From contig NC_057825.1 of the NCBI RefSeq assembly GCF_910594005.1, positions 53,785,037 to 53,849,036 on the forward strand: a stretch of 64,000 bases of DNA, read 5' to 3'. The stretch comes from Cervus elaphus. Taxonomy: Eukaryota > Chordata > Mammalia > Artiodactyla > Cervidae. Below the pieces are notes generated by a model that was not told where the DNA came from, made no database searches, and saw only the letters and a program-made list of their open reading frames with translations. Shown in pieces: positions 43,286-52,800 of the stretch. Each line of letters opens with the position of its first letter. Position 1 is the first letter of the stretch. The position numbers were made by a program, and so were the translations under genes.

Positions 43286-43484
43286 TGACTCAACCTGCTG
43301 CTCTGGCTCTCCTATTTTATTTCATGGGTGTTTATTTAAGGAGGTTTTATGGTGTGTTGGTGAAGAGTTCAGCCTTTGGGAGCCAGACTATCTGGATTTT
43401 AGTCTAGGCTCTGTCCCCTAATATCTGTGCAATCTTGGGCAAGTTACTTCATAGGGATAATAAAGACCTCACATGCTCATCACT

Positions 43485-43642
43485 GGGGAATTGAGATTGA
43501 TGTGTGTGAACTGCCATGTGTAAAACAGATAGCTAGTAGGAACATACTGTATAGCACAGCAAACTCAGCCTGGTGTTCTATGGTGACCCAGATGGATAGG
43601 ATTGAAGGAGTGGGAGGAAGGTCCAAGAGCTGATTCACTTCA
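43485..43642 (+). mobile_element. L1 3' UTR fragment
   Basis: 'gtgtaaaacagatagctagt', 'aggaacatactgtatagcac' and 'gagtgggaggaaggtccaag' resemble the 3' UTR at 47525-47640. Inserted in the MIR. Confidence 0.55.
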
Positions 43643-43842
43643 TTGTACAGCCTGGTGGCTCAGATGGTAAAGAATCTGCCTGGAATGCAGGAGACCCAAG
43701 TTCAGTCTCTCAGTTGGGAAGATCCCCTGAAGAAAGGAATGGCTACCCTCTCCAGTATTCTTGCCTGGAGAAATCTATGGACAGAGGAGCCTGGCGGGCT
43801 GCAGTCCATGTGTCACAAAGAGCCAGACATAACTGAGCAACT
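43643..43842 (+). mobile_element. Bov-tA SINE
   Basis: Head 'cctggtggctcagatggtaa', core 'ctctccagtattcttgcctg', 3' end 'gagccagacataactgagca', followed by a (CA)n run at 43844-43857. Confidence 0.9.
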
Positions 43843-43889
43843 AACACACACACACACATGCCCCAATATATGTACATATAATTCTTCAT

Positions 43890-43978
43890 GAATTTCTTCA
43901 TGGTGTTGTTCAGTCACTCAGTCATGTTCGACTCTTTGCAACCCTGTGGACTGCAGTCCACCAGGCTTCATATAATTC
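43890..43978 (-). mobile_element. Very short SINE/BovB tail insertion
   Basis: Only about 89 bases of the shared 3' tail are present ('cagtcactcagtcatgttcg' to 'ctgcagtccaccaggctt'). A perfect 15-bp target duplication beginning catataattc lies at 43875-43889 and 43979-43993, so it inserted in this short form. Confidence 0.9.
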
Positions 43979-44079
43979 TTCATATATATAATTCTTACTC
44001 ATTCTCAGCCAATATAAGTAAAGCATTTAGAACAGTGCCTGCTACACAGTAAACATTCAATAAAGGTTAGCCAGTTCAC

Positions 44080-45008
44080 TTAGCTAAATTCTCCCTCAAG
44101 CCTGTGATCCTTGAATAACAAAGGGCAGGATGGTATGATGTGCAGAGCTTTTGTTCAGAATGAGTTCCAGAGGGAAAGGGTCTCTAGCAGCAAGGGTCTG
44201 GCCCAGATTCTGTAGTCCAGGAAAACAGTGAGTTTTTCTAAGACAGGAAGGATCAGACAGCTCCTGAGTCCTGGATGAGCAGAGACCAGAGACAGGGTCA
44301 GAGTCTGCAAGGGCAGCTCCATGAACTGTATGGAAAGTGTGTAGTCCCAGGGCAGAGGTGGATTGTTGTCTGCCTCATGCTTGCTTGCTTTCCAGGAGCT
44401 GACAGACCTGAAAACTCAGGAAAAAAAGTATAGCTAGAGGAACCAAAGACCTCCATTTGGGCCCAGATCTGTGGAGGTAAAAACATAGATCCACCCCATC
44501 TCAAGCAGACATAATTGGAGTATATGCAGCTCACATATCTGCTGGTCTAATATAGATCAATGATCATCTCAATCTACATTAGGTCAATTCTTTTTTTTAA
44601 CCTCCAAAATTCTAGGTCATCACTCTAGACAAGGTATGAGCTGCAAAGAATGTAATACAAAATGGCAATCCACTTCCTTTAGTGCCAAACTCATTTTCTC
44701 CTCATAAAACATTCAAATAATTTAAAATTATTACTTTATGCCTGAGTCATAATATTGTTAAAGCTTATAAAAATCATTTCAGTGTAATTCCCCCGACTCA
44801 ACTTTCTTAAATATTCTTCCTCAGAAGTTGTACATAATTTAACCAGAAACTTTTTTGTTTTTGTTTTTGTTTTAACAACTGAAGTAATCAGAAAATAGAT
44901 GAAGTAAGGAAAATAAAATAACTGCTAGGTGAATGCCAGGTTTGGAGTTGGGAGATATGAGCTTCTCTCACGCACTTCTTTCCATGAGTATATATAAAAG
45001 GACCACTT
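44080..45008. other. No recognised feature
   Basis: About 930 bases without a named repeat. The 78-codon minus frame at 44534-44298 shows no domain. Confidence 0.45.
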
Positions 45009-45064
45009 GAATATTACTCAGCCACAAAAAGGAATGCCTTTTAGTCCGTTTTAAGTAAGTGCAT

Positions 45065-46948
45065 CTTTTTGGGGGGTGTTAGTTCTAAAAGGTCTTATAG
45101 GTCTTCATAGAACCATTCAACTTCAGCTTCTTCAGCATTACTGGTCTGGGCATAGACTTGGATTACTGTGATATTGAATGGTTTGCCTTGGAAACAAACA
45201 GAGATCATTCTGTCATTTTTGAGATTGCATCCAAATACTGCATTTCAGAATCTTTTGTTGACCATGATGGCTACTCCATTTCTTCTAAGGGATTCCTGCC
45301 CACAGTAGTGGATATAATGGTCATCTGAGTTAAATTCACCCATTCCAGTCCATCTTAGTTTGCTGATTCCTAGAATGTCGACATTCACTCTTGCATCTCC
45401 TGTTTGATCACTTCCAATTTGCCTTGATTCATAGACCTAACATTCCAGGTTCCTATGCTATATTGCTCTTTACAGCATCAGACCTTGCTTCTATCATCTG
45501 TCACATCCACAACTAGGTATTGTTTTTGCTTTGGCTCCATCCCTTCATTCTTTCTGGAGTTATTTCTCCACTGATCTCCAGTAGCATATTAGGCACCTAC
45601 TGACCTGGGGAGTTCCTCTTGCAGTATCTTATCTTTTTGCCTTTTCATACTGTTCATGGGGCTCTCAAGGCAAGAATACTGAAGTGGTTTGGCATTCCCT
45701 TCTCCAGCGGACCACATTCTGTCAGACCTCTTCACCATGACCCGTCCGTCTTGGGTGGCCCCACATGGCATGGCTTAGTTTCATTGAGTTAGACACGACT
45801 GTGGTCCTGTGATCAGACTGGCTAGTGTTCTGGGATTATGGTTTTAGTGTGTCTGCCCTCTGATGCCCTCTCGCAACACCTACTGTCTTACTTGGATTTC
45901 TCTTACCTTGGAGGTGGGGTATCTCTTCAGGGCTGCTCCAACAAGGCATAGCCACTGTTCCTTACCTTCGACGAAGGGCATCTCCTCATGGCCACCCCTC
46001 CTTGTGCCCCTGTAGCTGCCGCTCCTTGGATGTGGGGTAGCTCCTCTCAGCTGCCACCCCTGACCTCGGATGTGGGCAGCTCATCTAGGCCGCCGCCCCA
46101 CCTCGGGCTTGGGTAGCTCCTCTCTGCCGCTGCCCCTGACCTTGGATATGCGGTAGCTCCTCTCGGCCTCTCCTGCGCCTTGGCAGCCTGGTTCTGTCTG
46201 TCGCCGCCCCTGACCTTGGGCGACCGATAGCTCCTCTCCGCGGCCAGTTTGGTGGAATTCCAGTTGAGCTATTTCAAATCCTGAAAGGTGATGCTGTGAA
46301 AGTGCTGCACTCAATATGCCTCAATATGCCTGTAAATTTGGAAAATTCAGCAGTGGCCACAGTACTGGAAAAGGTCAGTTTTTATTCCAATCCCAAAATT
46401 AAAAGACACTTACTCCTTGGAAGGAAAGTTATGACCAACCTAGATAGCATATTAAAAAACAGAGACATTACTTTGCCAACAAAGGTCTGTCTAGCCAAGG
46501 CTATAGTTTTTCCAGTGGCTATGTCTGGATGTGAGAGTTGGACTGTGAAGAAAGCTGAGTGCCGAAGAATTGATGCTTTTGAACTGTGGTGTTGGAGAAG
46601 ACTCTTGAGAGTCCCTTGGACTGTAAGGAGATCCAACCAGTCCATCCTAAAGGAGATCAGTCCTGGGTGTTCATTGGAAGGACTGATGTTGAAGCTGAAA
46701 CTCCAATACTTTGGCCACCTCATGTGAAGAGTTGACTCATTGGAAAAGATCTTGCTGCTGGGAGGGATTGGCGGCAGGAGGAGAAGGGGACAACAGGGGT
46801 TGAGATGGCTGGATGGCATCACCGACTTGATGGACATGAGTTTGAGTAAACTCTGGGAGTTGGTGATGGACAGGGAGGCCTGGCGTGCTGCAGTACATGG
46901 GGTCGCAAAGAGTCGGCCACAACTGAGTGACTGAACTGAACTGATCTG
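45065..46948 (+). mobile_element. BovB with inverted 5' part, inserted in L1
   Basis: One insertion bounded by a perfect 12-bp target duplication, aagtaagtgcat, at 45053-45064 and 46949-46960. The left part, 45065 to about 46242, is BovB 5' UTR plus endonuclease region in minus orientation. The right part, 46243-46948, is reverse transcriptase and 3' end in + orientation. About 1 kb of BovB between the two break positions is missing, measured against the copy at 58398-61585; part of the reverse transcriptase is also deleted near 46385-46400. The layout is that of twin priming with a deletion. A 143-codon frame at 46296-46727 covers reverse transcriptase C-terminal sequence. Confidence 0.94.
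45840..46242 (-). repeat. BovB 5' UTR with GC-rich tandem units
   Basis: At least five degenerate units of about 40-50 bases carry the pattern 'ctgaccttggatatgcggta' then 'gctcctctc' then 'gccgcccc' on the + strand. This is the most GC- and CpG-rich stretch of the window. In BovB the 5' UTR is where an internal promoter would be expected; promoter activity is not shown by sequence. The 77-codon frame inside is a by-product of the repeats. Confidence 0.8.
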
Positions 46949-47053
46949 AAGTAAGTGCATGAACCTAGAGCCTATTATACAGAGTGAGGTGATTCAGAAA
47001 GGGAAATTTTAAATATCACATGTCAGTGCACATCTGTGGAATCTAGAAAGTTG

Positions 47054-47391
47054 GTGCTGTGCTGTGCTTAGGCGCTCAGTCATGTCTCACTCTTTGTGAC
47101 TTCCTGGACTGTAACCCGCCAGGCTCCTCTGTCCATGGGGATTCTCCAGGCAAGAATACTTGCATGTGTAGCCATGCCCTCTTCCAGGGGATCTTCCCAA
47201 TCCAGGGATCAAACCCAGGTCTCTTGCATTGCAGGTGGATTCTTTACCATCTGAGCCACCATAGAAGACCAGGAATACTGGAGTGGGCAGCCTATCTCTT
47301 CTTCAGGAGATCTTCATGACCCAGGAATTGGACTGAGGTCTCCTGCACTGAAGGTAGATTCTTTGCCAGCTGAGCTACCAGGAGAGCCCAG
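47054..47391 (-). mobile_element. Dimeric Bov-tA-type SINE inside L1
   Basis: The first reverse-complement unit ends in head sequence 'gagccaccatagaag' near 47268. A second, shorter unit follows ('aatactggagtgggcagcct' to 'gctaccaggagagccc'). The L1 flanks 'agaaagttggt' and 'agaaaatggt' look like a decayed target duplication. Confidence 0.9.
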
Positions 47392-47745
47392 AAAATGGTA
47401 CTGATGAATGTATTTGCAGGGCAGCAGTGGTGATGTAGACATAGAGAACAGATTTGTGGACACCTGAGGAAAGGAGAGGGTGGGACAAATTGATAGAGTA
47501 GCATTGAAACATATACATTATCATATGTAAAATAGATAGCCAGTAGGAATTTGCTGTATGATGCAGGGAGCTCAAACCTGGTTCACTGTGGCAACCTAGA
47601 GAGGTGGGATAGGGTGGGAGGTAGGAGGGAAGTTCAAGGGGGGAGACATATGTATACCTATGGCTGATTCATGATGTATGGCAGAAACCAACACAATATT
47701 GCAAAGCAATTATCCTCCAATTAAAAATATTTTTTTTTTAAAGGA

Positions 47746-48183
47746 CGACTCTATCTGGCCCTTTGTTCCCCAAGCATCCCTACCAAACATCATAGGCTGA
47801 GCTGTATACAACTAAATGAAAGTATTATTTTCTTTAATTCTTTCTAATCACCAACACTGGCCAACTAATCCATAATGAGTAAAAGTCATGCTGAAGGCAA
47901 CTCAAACATAACATATCAAACTAAAAATATTCTGGCTTTTCAGGCAATTTATCTCTCAAAGGAGCTGTTTCAGGTGCTGACTGGCTCAGTGAGGTATTAA
48001 GCAGCCAGGAACCCATACCCCCAACCACTGGTCATACCAACAAAGTTGAGTGAAACCTGAGTTGAAGGAATCCCATGAGAACATGGAGCCAGCAGGACCT
48101 GGACCAGAACTGCAGAGGCTGCAGGACACATAAGTGCAGGGCATGGGTGATCATTTTTCTGAGAATACAGTCTATAAACCTGT
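47746..48183. other. No recognised feature
   Basis: About 440 bases between an L1 end and a BovB; nothing I can name. Confidence 0.45.
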
Positions 48184-48797
48184 CAGTTTAGTTCAGTCGC
48201 TCAGTCGTGTCCAATTCTTCGCGACCCCATGAGGTGCAGCACATCAGGCCTCCCTGTCCATCACCAACTCCCAGAGTTTACTCAAACTCATGTCCATCGA
48301 GTTGGTGATGCCATCCATCTCATCCTCTGTTGTCCCCTTCCCCTCCTGCCCCCAATCCCTCCCAGCATCAGGGTCTTTTCCAATGAGTCAACTCTTTGCG
48401 TGAGGTGGCCAAAGTATTGGAGTTTCAGCTTCAGCATCAGTCCTTCCAATGAACACCCAGGACTGATCTCCTTTAGGATGGACTGGTTGGATCTCCTTGC
48501 AGTTCAAGGGACTCTCAAGAGTCTTCTCCAACACCACAGTTCAAAAGCATCAATTCTTTGGCACTCAGCTTTCTTCACAGTCCAACTCTCACATCCAGAC
48601 ATGACCACTGGAAAAACCGTAGCCTTGACTAGACGGACCTTTGTTGGCAAAGTAATGTCTCTGCTTTTTAATATGCTATCTAGGTTGGTCATAACTTTCC
48701 TTCCAAGGAGTAAGCATCTTTTAATTTCATGACTGCAATCACCATCTGCAGTGATTTTGGAGCCCAAAAAAATAAAGTCTGACACTGTTTCCACTCA
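48184..48797 (-). mobile_element. BovB 3' part, 5'-truncated
   Basis: The tail is at 48184 ('cagtttagttcagtcgctca') and the 5' truncation near 48797 ('ctgacactgtttccactc'). A 96-codon minus frame (48794-48504) keeps the downstream C-terminal protein in phase ('ITADGDCSHEIKR', 'WRRLLRVP'). It faces the BovB at 48922-49800. Confidence 0.94.
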
Positions 48798-48921
48798 AGA
48801 TTCTCTAAAAAGACTATGACTTGAAAAGGATTAAATCATCATCCTATCAATCAAAGAGACATCTTCCCAGAGCATGTCATAAAGTAGCATTTTAATTATT
48901 TAAAGCAATCCAATAGGAAGC

Positions 48922-49800
48922 CCATGCTGCAGTCCTTGGGGTTGCAAAGAGTCAGACACAATTATTGACTGAATAGCAACAAGACTGAGAAATATCAATA
49001 ACCTCAGATATGCAGAAGACACCACCGTAATGGCAGAAAGTGAGTAGGAACTAAAGAGCCTTTTAATGAAGGTGAAAGAAGAGAATAAAAAAATTTGGCT
49101 TAAAACTCAACATTCAAAACACTAAGATCATGGCAACTGGTTCCATCACTTCATGCCAAACAGATGGGGAAAAAATGGAAACGGTGACAGACTTTATTAT
49201 TATTATTATTATTTGGTCTCCAAAATTACTGCAGATGGTGATTTCAGCCATGAAATTAAAAGACACATGCTCCTTGGAAGAAAAGCTATGACCAACATAG
49301 ACAGCATATTAAAAAGCAGAGACATCACTTTGCTGCCAAAGTCTGTATAGTCAAAGCTGCGGTTTTTCCAGTAGTCATGTACGGATGTGAGAGTCAGACT
49401 ATAAAGAAGGCAGGATGCCAAAGAATTGATGCTTTTGAACTGTGGTGCTGGAGAACAGTCTTAAGAGTCCCGTGGATTGCAAGGAGATCAATCCTAAAGG
49501 AAATCAACTCTGAATAGTCATATGAAGGACTGATGCTGAAGTTGAAGCTCCAATGCTTTGGCTACCTGATGCAAAGAGCTTACTTATTAGAAAAGACTTT
49601 GATGCTGAGACAGATTGAAAGTAGGAGGAAAAGGGGACAACAGAGGATGAGATGGTTGAATGGCATCACTGATTCAATGGACATGAGTTTGCTCAAACTC
49701 CAGGGGATGGTGAAGGACAGGGAAACCTGATGTGGTGCAGTCCATGGGGCTGCAAAGAGTTGGACATGACTGAATGACTGACACCACCACCAACAACAAC
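48922..49800 (+). mobile_element. Chimeric BovB insertion (extra 3' tail piece at its 5' end)
   Basis: The 9-bp target duplication ataggaagc lies at 48913-48921 and 49801-49809. Inside, 48922-48980 is a BovB/SINE 3' tail ('catgctgcagtccttggggt', 'agagtcagacacaattattg', 'aatagcaacaa'), followed directly by a 5'-truncated BovB in the same orientation from about 48985 (reverse transcriptase YAED-like region 'agatatgcagaagac') to its own tail. The catalytic YADD appears changed to YAED ('tatgcagaagac' at 49009-49020). The frame is broken by TAG at 49045-49047 and by a microsatellite. Confidence 0.85.
49194..49214 (+). repeat. (TTA)n microsatellite inside BovB
   Basis: Seven TTA units replace the 'tttattttcttggg' of other BovB copies. 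The site corresponds to the (AAAT)n array at 3385-3410. Confidence 0.92.
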
Positions 49801-49809
49801 ATAGGAAGC

Positions 49810-51190
49810 TCCAGACTGAGTGACTGGTTTCCCTTGCAAGAGGTGGACACCACTGGACATGAGCGTATGAAGCCAGTAGATGAGTCCAGAAGTCAAAGAG
49901 TGTGGAGTTAACACTGTAGAGGACAGTCCAGAAGATAAATCGCCATTCTTGGTGGTGTGTAAGAACAGAGTGAGAACCTATAGAACTTTGCCAAAAATGC
50001 CACACACATTCTACCCTAAGTGACTTTACTGAATGATGGCTATTTGCCTAGTTGAATGACTTAGTTTGCAACATAGTGAAAACTACATTTTTAACCACGG
50101 AACAACAGCATCTCACCCAATAGTGAAAATTAAAAAAAAAGAAAAGAAAACCCTGGAGGCATCACAGCACAACACTGTAAAGTAGATGAAGACTTTAGTG
50201 CCCAAGATGACAGGCTCCAGTCCCATAAATATTAATATAAGAAATCATTTTGAGGACAAACATGTAATTCTGAAATTAATTTCATAGCACTGAGCATGGA
50301 ACTCAATTTCATTTCTCTGGAAGTGATGGCTGCCAGGAATGGAGTCCTTGAAGCACTTACCCCTTCAAATAGGTAATCCCAGACTGATGTTTTATGAATG
50401 GGAAGCTGATCTTGAAGGGCACTTTCTGAGCAGTAGAAGAAATGGAACACTCCAGAAAGATTCTGAATCCAACTCCAGCTCTGCAACTTATTTCTGTGGA
50501 CAGACATTAACATTCAAACTCGAAATTGAGAGTCAATTGGAAGGGAGAGATGTTATAGGAGTATGGGCAGAGCACAGAATGAGTAAGACTCTCTACAGAA
50601 GCATCGAACTGTGTGCTAGTACAAACAGTGCCATTTCTGTAAATGAAAAAGAAATGACTAATCAGTTCCTGTTCAGTTACTCCTAAACAAGGGGTTTGAT
50701 AGAGCTGTCACATTTGACATTGGAAACTATGACTCTATGAACCACCACTAAACAAAGGCAGAAACTCCAAGCTCCAAATAACTATTACCTTGAACAGAGA
50801 GGCAGTTGTTGACTGGCTACATGATTAATCATGTGGATCTGTTTACATTAGATGTTCATTTTTTTCATCCTCAATGGAAAGTGCTAGTGTTTTAGATTCT
50901 TAGATGACTGACTTTGGTTTACAACGTTTTAGGACAGCTCTTCTCAACCTAGTTTACTTTTAATTGATTAAAATAGTTGGATTCTTCTCAGAGGGCTATT
51001 AGAAATGAAAAATATTTACTGGATTCATTTTGGAACACTTTAGCAATAAGTGATGTACATGTCATGGATGAAATCATAATGTCATCAATTTTATTTTAGA
51101 TAGTGATCATTAAAATATCATATCACAATAAAAACTGAATTGTCTTTAAAGGTACCCATATATATGGAGGCCTATACTCTTCTACTGTAC
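49810..51190. other. No recognised feature
   Basis: About 1.4 kb with an A/G-rich patch at about 50130-50150. A 115-codon + frame (50339-50686) overlaps a 93-codon minus frame; neither shows a domain. Confidence 0.4.
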
Positions 51191-51194
51191 TGTT

Positions 51195-51320
51195 GTTTTT
51201 TTTTTCTTTTGGTTGCACCACACAGAATGTAGGACCTTAGTCCCCCAACCAGGGATCGAATTCTCACCCCCTGCATTGGAAGCACAGAGTCTTAACCACT
51301 GGACCACTGGGGAAATCCTT
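51195..51320 (-). mobile_element. CHR-type tRNA-derived SINE
   Basis: Reverse complement of the CHR layout: T-rich end 'gttttttttttctttt', 'ggttgcaccacacagaatgt', 'cccccaaccagggatcgaat', 'ttaaccactggaccactggg'. Confidence 0.8.
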
Positions 51321-51324
51321 GTAC

Positions 51325-51679
51325 TTCTTTCTAAAATTTGTTGTTAGAACAGAAAAAGGCAATGAAATACTGTTCAATTAATCTCCATCTTTTAAGGATC
51401 CAAAATCCTTTAAAACTTAGAATAAAACAACAATAATAGACCTAAAGAAAGCAGAATACTTCAATATACATTCATCATGTGCTGTCCTTGTGAGTGTGTG
51501 GAGTGTGCTGTCCACATCCAGGTATTTTGTAAGTAGTGTTAATGTTTATCTATGTTCAGTAATCTTTGAGTCCTACAAGCATTATAGTTCTTACATATTT
51601 TTAAATGCCTGACCAAATATCTGCAATCAAAGAATTTTCTTTTGTTGTTTCCTTACAGTGTGACTCAAGACAGTCTAAC
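51325..51679. other. No recognised feature
   Basis: About 350 bases; nothing I can name. Confidence 0.45.
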
Positions 51680-51812
51680 GCACGCACGCAGGCTGTCGCT
51701 TCAGTCGTGTCCGACTCTGTGAGACCCTATGGACAGCGGCCCACCAGGCTATGCCGTCCACAGGATTCTCTAGGCAAGAATACTGGAGTGGGTTGCCAGT
51801 TCCTTCTCCACA
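51680..51812 (-). mobile_element. Bov-A-type SINE, 3' half
   Basis: A short 'cgcacgcacgc' run, then 'ttcagtcgtgtccgactctg', 'cggcccaccaggctatgccg', 'ggcaagaatactggagtggg', 'ccagttccttctccac'. The head is missing. Confidence 0.85.
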
Positions 51813-51827
51813 GTGGTATATTAATAA

Positions 51828-51955
51828 GTAAAAGTAAAAATCGCTCAGTCGTGCCCAACTCTTTGCAATCCCATGGACTGTAGCCTCCCAGGCTCCTCAG
51901 TCCGTGGAATTTTCCAGTCAAGAGCACTGCAGTGGATTGCCATTTCCTTCTCTGA
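51828..51955 (-). mobile_element. Bov-A-type SINE, 3' half
   Basis: 'taaaagtaaaaatcgctcag', 'cccaactctttgcaatccca', 'ccgtggaattttccagtcaa', 'attgccatttccttctct'. It lies about 15 bases from a second 3' half in the same orientation; the two may be a Bov-A2-like pair or separate truncated insertions. Confidence 0.87.
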
Positions 51956-52189
51956 GATGGTCTAAAGGATTTTTATAAGGCAAAACTACCTATGGAAGTA
52001 GTGCACACAGCAGTGTTAGCCAGTTCATGCATATGCATTGTGAACATGTACGTATCCAGCCTTAGTGACATGCTTGTACTATTTGTAGGATACAAGTTGC
52101 AATCCAGTTAAATGTCAGTTTGATAAAATGATGTTTAGTTGACCAACAAGCACGGTAGGAGAAAGAGAAATAGAGGAAAGATAAAGGCT

Positions 52190-52546
52190 CTTTTTAAAAA
52201 ATATTTTATTTATATTTATTTATTTTTGGCTGTGCTGGTCTTCATTCCTGCACAGGCTTTTCTCTAGTTGTGGAGAGCGGGAGCTACTCTCTACTTGTGG
52301 TGTGCAGGCTTCTTATTGTGGTGGTTTCTTTTGTTGCAGATCACAGCTCTAGGGTGCTTGGGTTTCAATAGTTGTGGCACATGGACTCAACAGTTGCAGC
52401 TCCCAGGCTCTAGAGCACAAGCTCAATAGTTGGGACTCATGGACTTAGTTGCCCTGCGGCATGCGGAATATTCCTGGATTAGGGATCGAACCTGTGTCTC
52501 CTTAATTGACAGGTGGATTCTTTACCACTAAGCCAGCAGGGAAACC
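52190..52546 (-). mobile_element. Long CHR-type SINE
   Basis: Reverse complement of the type seen at 31356-31652: 'atatttatttatttttggct', 'gtggtgtgcaggcttcttat', 'gctctagggtgcttgggttt', 'cttagttgccctgcggcatg', 'ttagggatcgaacctgtgtc', head 'taagccagcagggaaacctg'. Confidence 0.8.
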
Positions 52547-52800
52547 TGTGATAGAGGGTCTTAATTGCACGGTTCAGAGATACACCTGCTTACCACTTCT
52601 GTTCATAGTCTGTTGACCAAACTAACCACATGGTTCCAACCTATTTTTTGAAAATTGAATTTTGTGTAAAATATTTGAACCATTTGTTTCATGTAAAAGA
52701 ATGCTCTTAATTTATTATAAAGCCTACAGATTTTGTATTTCAGTGTGAATTTTTCCTTTTCACAAGTACAAAAGTGTTTTGAAAGTAAGTTTGATTTTTT

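Larger units (their letters stand above)
43350..44070 (+). mobile_element. MIR SINE split by younger insertions
   Basis: The MIR 5' part lies at 43350-43470 ('gggagccagactatctggat', 'gtgcaatcttgggcaagtta') and the MIR 3' end at about 44015-44070 ('agcatttagaacagtgcctg', 'taaacattcaataaaggtta'). Between them sit an L1 3' piece, a Bov-tA SINE with CA repeats, and a short SINE tail. Confidence 0.58.
45010..47745 (+). mobile_element. L1 3' end split by a BovB and a SINE
   Basis: L1 sequence starts at about 45010 ('gaatattactcagccacaaa'), is cut by a BovB at 45065-46948, resumes ('gaacctagagcctattatac'), is cut by a dimeric SINE at 47054-47391, and ends near 47745 ('caacacaatattgcaaagca', then an A/T-rich tail). 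The three L1 pieces are collinear. Confidence 0.8.

Noticed and set aside
46081..46314. GC-rich region as a CpG island of a host gene
   Set aside because: The sequence consists of BovB 5' UTR units, which also occur in the 2795-6311 element.
45065..46948. Two separate head-to-head BovB elements
   Set aside because: One perfect 12-bp target duplication encloses both parts and none flanks either part alone.
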